NCBI GenBank assembly: GCA_902464595.1
Contig: CABQJX010000041.1
Span: forward strand, 1 to 20,444
Direction: 5' to 3'
DNA from: an uncultured Lachnoclostridium sp.
GTDB taxonomy: Bacteria; Bacillota; Clostridia; Lachnospirales; Lachnospiraceae
Length of the DNA: 20,444 nt
Position 1 is the first letter of the stretch, and each line of letters starts with the position of its first letter. The notes below the pieces were generated by a model. The model ran no database searches. It was not told where the DNA came from and saw only the letters and a program-made list of their open reading frames with translations. A program made the position numbers and the translations under genes. Positions 1-7,283 of the stretch are shown one piece after another.

Positions 1-428
1 TTGATCCCCTCTACTTCCGGATGATCGGCACTTCCAATGACCACCACTGCGTCCCCTGCGGCTGACCGCTCCGCTACAATGCGGTGGATCTTCTTCACAA
101 AGGGGCAGGTGGCATCTACCACCGTTACCTGGCGCTCTTCTAATATCTCATAAATCCTGCGGCTGACGCCATGGGAACGGATCACCACCGTCCCCTCTCC
201 CACAGGAAGCCTTCTCAGATCTTCCTCTGTTTCCAAGACTACAACGCCCTGATCTGCAAGATCCTTTACCACTTCCTCATTGTGGATAATCGGGCCATAG
301 GTATAAATAGGCCCTCTGGCTTCCCCCTTTTTCAGCGCCTCGATCTGTTCATAGACCCGGTTGACCGCTCTCTCCACTCCGAAACAAAAACCCGCCGTCT
401 TTGCCACAGTAACGCTGCGCCCGGTCAT
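1..428 (-). CDS. ispH: 4-hydroxy-3-methylbut-2-enyl diphosphate reductase (N-terminal part, runs off window)
   Basis: Catalyses the last step of the MEP isoprenoid pathway, reducing HMBPP to IPP and DMAPP on a [4Fe-4S] cluster in the cytosol. About 142 N-terminal residues are visible. Seen: AGFCFGVERA with C15, PIIHN with H49, VIRSHG with H86, DATCPFVKKIH with C108, and HPEVEGI with H136 and E138. These correspond to the cluster cysteines, substrate histidines and catalytic glutamate of the family. The third cluster cysteine lies beyond the window. The ATG overlaps the cmk stop as ATGA, which points to translational coupling. In many Clostridia IspH is fused to ribosomal protein S1 domains; whether that holds here cannot be seen. 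Confidence 0.96.
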   Translation of the reverse strand, partial: MTGRSVTVAKTAGFCFGVERAVNRVYEQIEALKKGEARGPIYTYGPIIHNEEVVKDLADQGVVVLETEEDLRRLPVGEGTVVIRSHGVSRRIYEILEERQVTVVDATCPFVKKIHRIVAERSAAGDAVVVIGSADHPEVEGI

Positions 429-1099
429 GACCTGTATCCCCGCTCTGCTGCGATGCGGATAATAGCCTCCACTACCTGCTCAATGGACATGTGGGTGGTG
501 TCAAGAAGGACTGCATCCTCCGCCTGTTTTAAGGGTGAATGCTCCCGGTGCATATCTCGGTAATCCCGATCCTCAATATCCTTTTCGATCTCTTTCTGAT
601 CACAGGGGATCCCTTTCTCCTCCAGCTCTAAGAACCTTCTCCTGGCCCGTTCCTGAACAGAGGCGGTAAGGTAGATCTTAGCCGGCGCATTGGGAAGGAC
701 GCAGGTTCCTATATCCCTGCCGTCCATGATCACATTCTCCCTGGCTGCCAGCTGTCTCTGAAGCTCCACCAGCTTTTCTCTCACCGGTGCATGCACGGAA
801 GTAGAAGATGCAGCACGGCCCACTTCCTCCGCCCGGATCTGTCCGGTCACGTCCTCGCCGTTTAAGATCACCTTCTGAAGGCCATCCTCATAGCAAAGCT
901 CCACCTCGATCTGCGGACAGGCAGCTTTGATCGCTGCCTCGTCCCCTTCAATGCCCTGTCTTAGAAAATACAGCGCCATGGCCCGGTACATGGCTCCTGT
1001 GTCCACATACACAAACCCCAGCTTTTTCGCAGCCAGCTTGGCGATCGTACTCTTTCCTGCCCCTGCCGGCCCATCAATTGCAATATTAAAATGTCCCAT
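425..1099 (-). CDS. cmk: (d)CMP kinase (cytidylate kinase)
   Basis: Phosphorylates CMP and dCMP with ATP in cytosolic pyrimidine nucleotide recycling. The 224 residues match the usual length of about 220-230. Seen: P-loop GPAGAGKS at residues 10-17, VDTGAMYRA near 32-40 (NMP-binding start), a NMP-binding insert, MDGRDIGTCVLPNA near 125-138, and the lid-region RDYRDMHREHSPL. The ATG follows AGGAGA at good spacing. It overlaps ispH by 4 bp and lies 124 bp after alaS; cmk next to ispH or rpsA is a common Firmicutes arrangement. The gap before it shows no convincing promoter or terminator, so transcription may read through from alaS. Confidence 0.97.
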   Translation of the reverse strand: MGHFNIAIDGPAGAGKSTIAKLAAKKLGFVYVDTGAMYRAMALYFLRQGIEGDEAAIKAACPQIEVELCYEDGLQKVILNGEDVTGQIRAEEVGRAASSTSVHAPVREKLVELQRQLAARENVIMDGRDIGTCVLPNAPAKIYLTASVQERARRRFLELEEKGIPCDQKEIEKDIEDRDYRDMHREHSPLKQAEDAVLLDTTHMSIEQVVEAIIRIAAERGYRS

Positions 1100-1223
1100 G
1101 TTTTCGTCTCCTGTCCTGTTTCGCTCCGGAACAAAGAACGGCCCTTTCCCAGTCTGCCTACCGCTTTCCTGTCATTGGGCTATTAGACGCCTGCCGCCGG
1201 ACAATAGACTGTCTGCCGTCAGC

Positions 1224-3872
1224 CTACTTTGTCTGCTCCTCAACCGTCTCGACCGCCTTTTTCAGCGCATCCTCAATACCGGCCGGATTCTTTCCGCCAG
1301 CCTGGGCCATGTTGGGACGGCCGCCGCCGCCTCCGCCTACTAACCCGGCAATGGCCTTGATCAGATTACCGGCGTGAGCGCCCTTCTTCTGAGCAGCCTC
1401 TGTCACTGCTGCCATCAGGTTTACCTTGCCCTCCTGCTCGCAGGCCAGGACTACCACACCCTCACCCAGCTTGTCCTTGAGCTGATCGCCCAGATTTCTC
1501 ATGCCATTCATGTCCACGCCTTCGACTCTGGCAGCCAGAACCTTAAAGCCGTTTACCTCCTTCACCTGGCTCATTACATCGCCCAGGGAATCCTTAGCCA
1601 GCTTGCTTTTAAGCTTCTCATTCTCCGCGTGAAGCGCCTTGAGCTCATCGAGCAGGGACTGGATCCTTCCATTTAAAGCGGCCGGAGTTGTCTTTGCTGT
1701 CTTTGCAGCCTCATGGAGCTGCTGCTCTGCTTCCTCATAGTGCTTCATAAGCCCCTCTGAAGTAAGGGCCTCAATACGTCTCACTCCCGCTGCAATACCT
1801 GCCTCAGAAATGATCTTAAAGGAACCGATGGTTCCTGTGTTGGGAACATGGGTTCCGCCGCAAAGCTCTGTTGAGAAATCTCCCATGCGCACAACCCGTA
1901 CCTCGTCACCGTATTTCTCGCCGAACAGGGCCATCGCTCCCGTCTTCTTTGCTTCCTCCAGGGACATGATCTGGGTCACAACAGGCAGGGAAGCCTGGAT
2001 CTCACGGTTTACCAGATCCTCTGTCTTCTCGATCTCCTCCTGCGTCATGGCAGAGAAATGGGTAAAGTCAAAACGGAGCCTGCCGCCGTCCACATAGGAA
2101 CCGGCCTGCTCTACATGATCCCCTAAAACGATGCGCAGAGCCTTCTGGAGCAGATGGGTAGCACTGTGATTCTTACAGGTCAGCGCACGGTTGGACGGGC
2201 ATACAGACAGCGTTACCGTATCTCCCACCTGGAACATTCCTTTTGTCATAACGCCGACATGTCCTACCTTGCCGCCCATCAGGTGAATGGTGTCCTCCAC
2301 CCGGAACTCCCCTGTTCCGCTTGTGATCACACCAACATCTCCCTGCTGGCCGCCCATAGTGCCGTAAAATGGGGTCTGGTCTGTGATGATGGTTCCCTTC
2401 TGGCCGTCGGTAAGAGCCTCCACCAGCTCATCCTCCGTCGTCAGGACGGATATGCGGGAATCAGCAGCCAGCTTATCGTATCCCACAAACTCTGTGGTGA
2501 TCGACGGGTCAATGGACTGATAAATGGTCACATCTGCACCCATGTAGTTGGTTGTCTTGCGGGCCTTTCTTGCCTTATCCTTCTGCTCCTTCATGGAAGC
2601 GGCAAAGCCCTCCTCGTCTACGGTATAACCCTTTTCCTCCAAAATCTCTTTGGTCAGATCGATGGGGAAACCATAGGTATCATACAGCTTAAAAGCATTG
2701 GCGCCGGAAAGACATGTAATGCCCTCTGCCTGCATCTCACCTTCCATCTCGCCTAAAATAGCAAGGCCCTGGTCAATAGTTTTGTTGAACTTATCTTCCT
2801 CCTCGGACAGAACCTTGAAGATCATTGCCTGTTTTTCTTCCAACTCCGGGTAACCATCCTTGGACAGGGCGATCACCGTCTCGGAAAGGCTGGCCAAAAA
2901 CTTTCCTTCGATCCCCAGCTTTCTGCCATGGCGGGCAGCACGGCGCAGAAGGCGGCGCAGCACATAGCCTCTGCCCTCGTTGGATGGCATAATACCGTCA
3001 GAGATCATAAAAGTACAGGACTTCACATGATCCGTAACGATACGCAGAGAAATATCCTTCTCATGATCCTTCTGATACTCTGTGTGAGCCAGGCTGCAGA
3101 CACGGTCAAGGAGGGCCTTATTGGTGTCCACGGTAAACAGGGAATCCACTCCCTGAACCACTACAGCCAAACGCTCCAGTCCCATGCCAGTATCAATATT
3201 CTTATGCTCCAGCTCCGTATAATGGCCGTGGCCGTCATTGTCAAACTGGGTAAATACGTTGTTCCACACCTCGATATAGCGGTCACACTCACATCCTACC
3301 GTACATCCGGGCTTACCGCAGCCGAACTTCTCGCCGCGGTCATAATAAACCTCAGAGCAGGGGCCGCAGGGGCCAGAGCCATGCTCCCAGAAGTTATCTT
3401 CCTTGCCAAACTTGAAAATGCGCTCAGCAGGAACGCCGATTTCCTTATTCCAGATCTCAAAAGCCTCGTCGTCTTCCAAATATACGCTGGGATACAGCCG
3501 TTCCGGATCCAGTCCCACTACCTCAGTCAGAAATTCCCAAGTCCAGTGAATGGCCTCATTCTTAAAATAATCGCCGAAGGAGAAATTGCCCAGCATCTCA
3601 AAGAACGTACCATGGCGGGCTGTCTTTCCGATGTTCTCAATATCTCCAGTACGGATACATTTCTGGCAGGTCGTAACCCTGGTTCTGGGAGGGATCTCCT
3701 GGCCGGTAAAATAAGGCTTCAAGGGAGCCATACCGGAATTGATGAGAAGCAGGCTGTTATCATTATGCGGTACTAAAGAAAAGCTTTTAAGCGCCAGATG
3801 CCCCTTGCTCTCAAAAAACTCCAAAAACATCCTGCGCAGCTCGTTCACGCCGCGGTACTGTGGTTCTTTCAC
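1224..3872 (-). CDS. alaS: alanyl-tRNA synthetase
   Basis: Class II synthetase that charges tRNA-Ala and clears mischarged Ser or Gly. From the GTG chosen here (882 residues): motif 2 region RHGTFFEMLGNFSFGDYFK at about 86-104, motif 3 IDTGMGLERL at about 226-235, editing-site zinc ligands HSATH (H569, H573) and CGGTH (C671, H675), a heptad-like helical stretch, and a C-Ala domain ending in GGGGGGRPNMAQAGG. A cysteine-rich insert (C185, C190, C194, C196) lies in the aminoacylation domain. Start: an in-frame ATG at 3887 has almost no spacer to its only purine-rich stretch, while GTG at 3872 has GGAGGA seven bases upstream, so GTG is preferred. It has its own promoter. No T-box leader is present although the leader would be only about 60 nt. 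Confidence 0.97.
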   Translation of the reverse strand: MKEPQYRGVNELRRMFLEFFESKGHLALKSFSLVPHNDNSLLLINSGMAPLKPYFTGQEIPPRTRVTTCQKCIRTGDIENIGKTARHGTFFEMLGNFSFGDYFKNEAIHWTWEFLTEVVGLDPERLYPSVYLEDDEAFEIWNKEIGVPAERIFKFGKEDNFWEHGSGPCGPCSEVYYDRGEKFGCGKPGCTVGCECDRYIEVWNNVFTQFDNDGHGHYTELEHKNIDTGMGLERLAVVVQGVDSLFTVDTNKALLDRVCSLAHTEYQKDHEKDISLRIVTDHVKSCTFMISDGIMPSNEGRGYVLRRLLRRAARHGRKLGIEGKFLASLSETVIALSKDGYPELEEKQAMIFKVLSEEEDKFNKTIDQGLAILGEMEGEMQAEGITCLSGANAFKLYDTYGFPIDLTKEILEEKGYTVDEEGFAASMKEQKDKARKARKTTNYMGADVTIYQSIDPSITTEFVGYDKLAADSRISVLTTEDELVEALTDGQKGTIITDQTPFYGTMGGQQGDVGVITSGTGEFRVEDTIHLMGGKVGHVGVMTKGMFQVGDTVTLSVCPSNRALTCKNHSATHLLQKALRIVLGDHVEQAGSYVDGGRLRFDFTHFSAMTQEEIEKTEDLVNREIQASLPVVTQIMSLEEAKKTGAMALFGEKYGDEVRVVRMGDFSTELCGGTHVPNTGTIGSFKIISEAGIAAGVRRIEALTSEGLMKHYEEAEQQLHEAAKTAKTTPAALNGRIQSLLDELKALHAENEKLKSKLAKDSLGDVMSQVKEVNGFKVLAARVEGVDMNGMRNLGDQLKDKLGEGVVVLACEQEGKVNLMAAVTEAAQKKGAHAGNLIKAIAGLVGGGGGGRPNMAQAGGKNPAGIEDALKKAVETVEEQTK

Positions 3873-3900
3873 TTTCTTGTCCTCCATATCCTACAGTGTA

Positions 3901-3919
3901 CGCCCGGCTCTCCCGGACG
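3901..3919 (-). other. Stem-loop in the alaS leader
   Basis: CGTCCGG, loop GAGAG, CCGGGCG on the transcribed strand, a 7-bp stem with one G-U pair. It falls between the predicted alaS transcription start and the start codon. No U-tract follows, so it is unlikely to be a terminator. Function unknown; it could affect message stability or initiation. Confidence 0.35.
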
Positions 3920-3943
3920 TGCCCTAAAACTTACATAACTGTG

Positions 3944-3972
3944 ATTTTACCATAAGGATATATAATTATCAA
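3944..3972 (-). promoter_or_regulatory. sigma-A promoter for alaS
   Basis: Minus strand TTGATA (3972-3967), 17-bp spacer, TAAAAT (3949-3944): near consensus with ideal spacing. The predicted start near 3937 leaves a leader of about 50-65 nt to alaS. Confidence 0.7.
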
Positions 3973-3975
3973 GAC

Positions 3976-4041
3976 TGAGTTGCCCCCGAGTTTCCGCCAA
4001 GCCGCCCATAAGTTTCCGCTGAGCTACCCGTAAGTTTCCGC
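3976..4041 (-). repeat. Three 22-bp tandem repeats upstream of the alaS promoter
   Basis: On the minus strand, units 4041-4020, 4019-3998 and 3997-3976 each begin GCGGAAACT and share a GGG core and a CT near the end; the period is exactly 22 bp. The third unit is the most diverged. They lie between the lacI stop and the alaS -35 element, ending three bases before it. 22 bp is about two helical turns, so equivalent positions face the same side of the DNA. Not translated in any supported gene, and 22 is not a multiple of three. Confidence 0.75.
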
Positions 4042-4098
4042 AGTTATATAGCTGAACTGCTGCCCGCAGTTTTCTCGAAATCTTTTGATCCAGAAACG

Positions 4099-5088
4099 TT
4101 ATGTAGACTGCCTGACGATCAGCTCCGGCTGTATCGCTACATTCACATTTGTCTTTTTCTTTTCTATGGTGTCCTGAAGGATCTGGGCGCACATCCGTCC
4201 CAAAAGCTCCGGCTTATTGTCCAGGGTAGTCAGCTCCGGCTCACAGATCCGGCATTCCGGCGAGTTGTTGCAGCCTGTAACTGCCACATCCTCCGGTATC
4301 CGGTATCCCCTTTTCTTCAGTTCCTTCATCACACCGATGGCCGTTACATCTTCACCGCAGATGATCCCGGTAAAAGGAATACCGGAACGGATAATATCGT
4401 CTGCCGCCTTCATCCCGCCTTCCAGGCCATAAGCGCTCTTGAACATGCGCTCCTTCGCATTCGGAATATCCTTTAACTTCATGCCCTCTAAAAATCCCTG
4501 GCGTTTCGCCCGTCCGCTGTCTGTTTCCAGATCGAATACATAGACCAGTTCTTTTCTTCCCTTGTCATAAAGATAGTCCACCACGGTGCGGATCGCCTTC
4601 ACATCGTCCACCAGGACAGAATAAAAATCAGGGCTGTCTACATGACCATTGGCCACCACCACCGGTATCCCCTTCACCTGAGCTAATATCTCAGGATAAC
4701 CAGCCAGCTGGTTAAAAATGGAACCAATGAGTATGATCCCATCCACCTGTTTTTCCGCAAGGATTTTAAAATACCTCTGGCATTCCTCAATATGCCCTCC
4801 CGTATTGCATACCGTTACATTGTAACCGCGGTTGCTGAATTCCTGCTCGATCACATAGATCATCCTGGCATAATGGGTCACCCGCACGTCCATCGTCAAA
4901 ATGGCAATACTCTTCATGGTTTTTGACACCAGCCCCCTTGCAATCGCACTGGGCTTGTAATCGTATTTCTTTAATACAGCCTCCACTCTGCTCCGTATGG
5001 CCGGATTGACATTTTCTTTGTTATTTAACACTCTGGATACAGTGGAAATGGAGGTTTGGGCCTCCGCCGCAATATCATAAATATTCAT
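4099..5088 (-). CDS. LacI-family transcriptional regulator
   Basis: One-component DNA-binding sugar-responsive regulator of 329 residues, the normal length. Seen: N-terminal helix-turn-helix NIYDIAAEAQTSISTVSRVL (2-21), hinge-helix region PSAIARGL (46-53), then a periplasmic-binding-protein-like effector domain from about 60 with IAILTMDVRV, VDGIILIGS, IPVVVANGH and IPEDVAVTGCNNS. The ATG follows a purine-rich GGGGTGG at about nine bases. It lies 183 bp downstream of the yiaK-type gene, separated by a long inverted repeat, so it may be co-transcribed or separately controlled. Its most likely targets are the palindromes ahead of the S9 fragment-yiaK transcript; this is inference from proximity. 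The effector cannot be predicted from sequence. Confidence 0.93.
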   Translation of the reverse strand: MNIYDIAAEAQTSISTVSRVLNNKENVNPAIRSRVEAVLKKYDYKPSAIARGLVSKTMKSIAILTMDVRVTHYARMIYVIEQEFSNRGYNVTVCNTGGHIEECQRYFKILAEKQVDGIILIGSIFNQLAGYPEILAQVKGIPVVVANGHVDSPDFYSVLVDDVKAIRTVVDYLYDKGRKELVYVFDLETDSGRAKRQGFLEGMKLKDIPNAKERMFKSAYGLEGGMKAADDIIRSGIPFTGIICGEDVTAIGVMKELKKRGYRIPEDVAVTGCNNSPECRICEPELTTLDNKPELLGRMCAQILQDTIEKKKTNVNVAIQPELIVRQST

Positions 5089-5151
5089 TTCTGTTTTCCA
5101 CCCCTTCTCTCTCCTTTATAAACCGTAAACACAAACATACCATCCAGATAG

Positions 5152-5212
5152 AAATTCAGGTACAAAAACGGGACTGCAAGCAAATTCAATTCCGGTTTTT
5201 GCACCTGATTTT
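5152..5212 (-). terminator. Long inverted repeat between yiaK and lacI genes, possible terminator
   Basis: Arms 5157-5172 and 5192-5207 (plus strand CAGGTACAAAAACGGG against CCGGTTTTTGCACCTG) pair with only two or three mismatches over 16 bp around a 19-nt loop; flanking A and T bases extend the stem with one mismatch. On the minus strand an A-run precedes and a short AT-rich stretch follows the stem. It may end or attenuate the yiaK transcript before lacI, or be a protein binding site. Confidence 0.5.
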
Positions 5213-5270
5213 CTCTATTCCGAATCGTTATATCTATTTTAAACGACCCGGCCTCTTTTGTCATGTATTT

Positions 5271-6278
5271 TTATTTTTCCAGACTGCAGATCGTATCCCA
5301 CACCTGATCTACCACGGGAATCCCGTTCTTCCTATTTTCCTCCCTAGTATTCAATTCAATCTCTCCCGGATAAAACACCTCTCCTCCCTCCTTTACAGGC
5401 TCTGAGGACTTAATATCTGCCAGGATCTCATCTACAATACGGTCCGTCACCCCGGTATCCTGAAAACGCCCTGGATCGATAGCAATCATAACCTGGGACA
5501 ATCCCACTTCATCGTCAAATGTACCGATCTTGGAAACAGAATTGGCGTTGGTGAGTACTGTGGCAATCAGATCCAGGGCAATGGATATGCCGCTTCCCTT
5601 CCAGTACCCCATAGGAAGCACTCTCCATGTTTTTTCAATCTCTCCTGGATCCGTTGTCAGATTCCCGCTGCTGTCATAACCGCCAGGGACAGGAAGCTGC
5701 TGGCCCTTTAACCTGGCCTCCTCGATCTTTCCATAGGAAAACTGGGACACTGCACAGTCAATCACCGCATGGTTTCCATTGCTCCTTGGAACCGCCATGA
5801 TAAAAGGATTGTTTCCGATTTTCCGGTTCTTCCCTCCCCATGCCGGCATATTAGGCATAGTGTTGGACCAGCAAATTCCAATCATACCCTCATCTGCCGC
5901 CTGCCAGCCGTAGCTTCCTCCACGCATCCAGTGATTATTATTTCCCAGAGCCACTAGGCCTATCCCATATTCCCGGGCCAGTTTACAGGCCCGCTTCATT
6001 GCCAGCCTTGCATTTAAGGGGCCAAACCCTCTGTTTCCATTCCATCGCTCCATCGCTCCCATAGCTTGTTCGCAGGAAGCGATAGCGCGGCTGTCAATTT
6101 CTCCTTTATCCAAGTATTCTATCACCCTGGGAAAACGGTTAACCCCATGGCTGTATACCCCGTCCAAGCTATTTTGGGCAAATACTTCTGCCGCTTCCCT
6201 CGCATGCTCCTCTCCAAACCCCCGGCTCTCCAAAATTGCCTGGAATTTCGATAATAGCTGATCATAACTTATCCTCAT
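5271..6278 (-). CDS. yiaK: 2,3-diketo-L-gulonate reductase (YiaK type, LDH2/MDH2 family)
   Basis: NAD(P)H-dependent oxidoreductase of the malate/L-lactate dehydrogenase-2 family; YiaK reduces 2,3-diketo-L-gulonate to 3-keto-L-gulonate in ascorbate-derived sugar breakdown. It follows E. coli YiaK as I recall it along its length: GVYSHGVNRFPR with catalytic H44, GIGLVALGNNNHWMRGGSYG around 106-123, GICWSNT, RQLP-like GQQLPVPGGYD, RVLPMGYWKGSGISIALD, and C-terminal ENRKNGIPVVDQVWD. 335 residues against about 332. ATG at 6278 is chosen because it overlaps the upstream reading frame as ATGA and gives the family N-terminus MRISYDQL; a start at 6314 would add 12 atypical residues. No other yia genes are nearby, so the substrate is less sure than the family. 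Confidence 0.9.
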   Translation of the reverse strand: MRISYDQLLSKFQAILESRGFGEEHAREAAEVFAQNSLDGVYSHGVNRFPRVIEYLDKGEIDSRAIASCEQAMGAMERWNGNRGFGPLNARLAMKRACKLAREYGIGLVALGNNNHWMRGGSYGWQAADEGMIGICWSNTMPNMPAWGGKNRKIGNNPFIMAVPRSNGNHAVIDCAVSQFSYGKIEEARLKGQQLPVPGGYDSSGNLTTDPGEIEKTWRVLPMGYWKGSGISIALDLIATVLTNANSVSKIGTFDDEVGLSQVMIAIDPGRFQDTGVTDRIVDEILADIKSSEPVKEGGEVFYPGEIELNTREENRKNGIPVVDQVWDTICSLEK

Positions 6279-7024
6279 TGTATTCTCTCTTCTTTTAAAT
6301 GGCTGTCCAGCCAATCTATAATCTCCTTCAGGCGGCGTATACGGCTGTTGGGACGTCCCTTTCTCGAAAGATCATGGTTTTCGTTTTTAAACAGACATAA
6401 TTTGGTCTCTGTGCCGGCTGCCTTTAACTCTGCAAACATTTGAAGCCCTTCCACATAGGTACAGCGATAATCTTCTGTCGAATGGAGGAATAATGTGGGA
6501 GTCGTCGCCCGGTATGCATAGCGGATAGGAGACTGTTCCCACAGTCTCTGCGCATTACAGTGAATATCCGCCCCCTGATGATCTGCCACCGAATAATGGC
6601 CAATATCTGTAAGCGTTTTTATTGTAACCATATTGGCCATAGACCGCTGGGATATGGCAGCTGAAAAGCGTCCAGTATGTCCAATGATCCAGTTCACCAT
6701 AAAACCGCCATAGCTTCCCCCTGATATACCCAGCCTGAGAGGATCGATGGACGGATATTCCTTCAAACTATAATTCACAAACTCCATGAGCTGTTCATAG
6801 TCCTGTTTTCCATACTGCCCGCGAATATCGGCAAATTCATCTCCTCTGCCGTCACTTCCCACAGGATTGCAGAACAGGACAATATATCCCGAAGAAGCCA
6901 GCAGCTGCATTTCATGATGGAATCCCGGACCATATACCGTCTTTGGCCCTCCGTGTATCTCTAAAACTGCCAGATATTTCTTTAAGGGATCATAATTTTC
7001 CGGAAGCAGGATCCAGCCCTGTAT
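6275..7024 (-). pseudogene. S9-family prolyl oligopeptidase, C-terminal catalytic fragment (N-terminus lost)
   Basis: Homology to the alpha/beta-hydrolase domain of S9 acylaminoacyl/dipeptidyl peptidases starts at GWILLPENYDP just after an in-frame TAA at 7027-7025 and continues through IHGGPKTVYGP. The usual N-terminal beta-propeller of roughly 400 residues is absent, and the bases upstream are a promoter region. The only conventional start inside the open frame is ATG at 6910 (211 residues), poorly served by a ribosome site and lying after the first strand of the fold. Counting from it, the triad is present: S66 in GISGGSYGG, D146 in HSTEDYRC, H178 in NENHD. No frameshift occurs in the rest, and its stop overlaps the yiaK start. 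It may be a decaying remnant or a short expressed hydrolase; the former seems likelier. Confidence 0.75.
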
Positions 7025-7057
7025 TTAAAAGAACTTGTGCTGTGTTCTTTTTAATCT

Positions 7058-7106
7058 TGAAAAAGCGCTTTCACATATATAGTAGCACGACCATCATGAA
7101 AGTCAA
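7058..7106 (-). promoter_or_regulatory. sigma-A promoter with LacI-type operator over the start site
   Basis: Minus strand TTGACT (7106-7101), 16-bp spacer, TACTAT (7084-7079), or 17 bp to ACTATA. Immediately downstream lies TGAAAGCGCTTTTTCA (7073-7058), containing the perfect 10-bp palindrome AAAGCGCTTT, placed over the predicted +1. That is the classic repressor position for LacI-family proteins. It drives the peptidase fragment and yiaK. Confidence 0.7.
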
Positions 7107-7209
7107 GTGTTTTCCCAGCATTAATGTGTTTTTCGACATTTTATTCAATAATAATATCCATTTCTTGTGCATAATATCCTAATTTTTATCCACTATTAAT
7201 CTAATAATT

Positions 7210-7240
7210 AAAAAAGCACTTTTTATGAAAGCGCTTTTTT
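7210..7240 (-). terminator. Second palindrome, AT-rich hairpin; terminator and/or upstream operator
   Basis: Arms 7210-7222 and 7228-7240 form a 13-bp stem on the minus strand with one G-U pair, loop CATAA, flanked by A6 and T6, as in a short AT-rich intrinsic terminator. It also holds TGAAAGCGCTTTTT on the plus strand (7226-7239), the same 14-mer as the operator at 7073-7060 in opposite orientation. It may serve as a backup terminator for the gene upstream, as an auxiliary operator, or both. Confidence 0.6.
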
Positions 7241-7283
7241 AACATCTTTTTTCCATATATTCAACTATCTGTATCCACAGAAA

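Noticed and set aside
1100..1223. Promoter or terminator between alaS and cmk
   Set aside because: No hairpin with a U-tract and no hexamer pair at proper spacing could be supported; only a 4-bp GACA/TGTC stem is present.
2928..3776. Long plus-strand open frame of 282 codons inside alaS
   Set aside because: Antisense to a strongly conserved synthetase; the translation shows no recognisable domain and the frame is a by-product of alaS codon use.
3976..4041. CRISPR array
   Set aside because: Units are contiguous 22-bp tandem copies without unique spacers, and there are no cas genes.
3947..4192. Minus-strand open frame of 81 codons overlapping the lacI end and the 22-bp repeats
   Set aside because: It lies in another frame of lacI, spans non-coding repeats whose period is not a multiple of three, and has no family-like content.
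6943..7182. Plus-strand frame of 79 codons across the operator region
   Set aside because: Half lies antisense to the peptidase fragment and half in AT-rich promoter DNA; no ribosome site or recognisable content.
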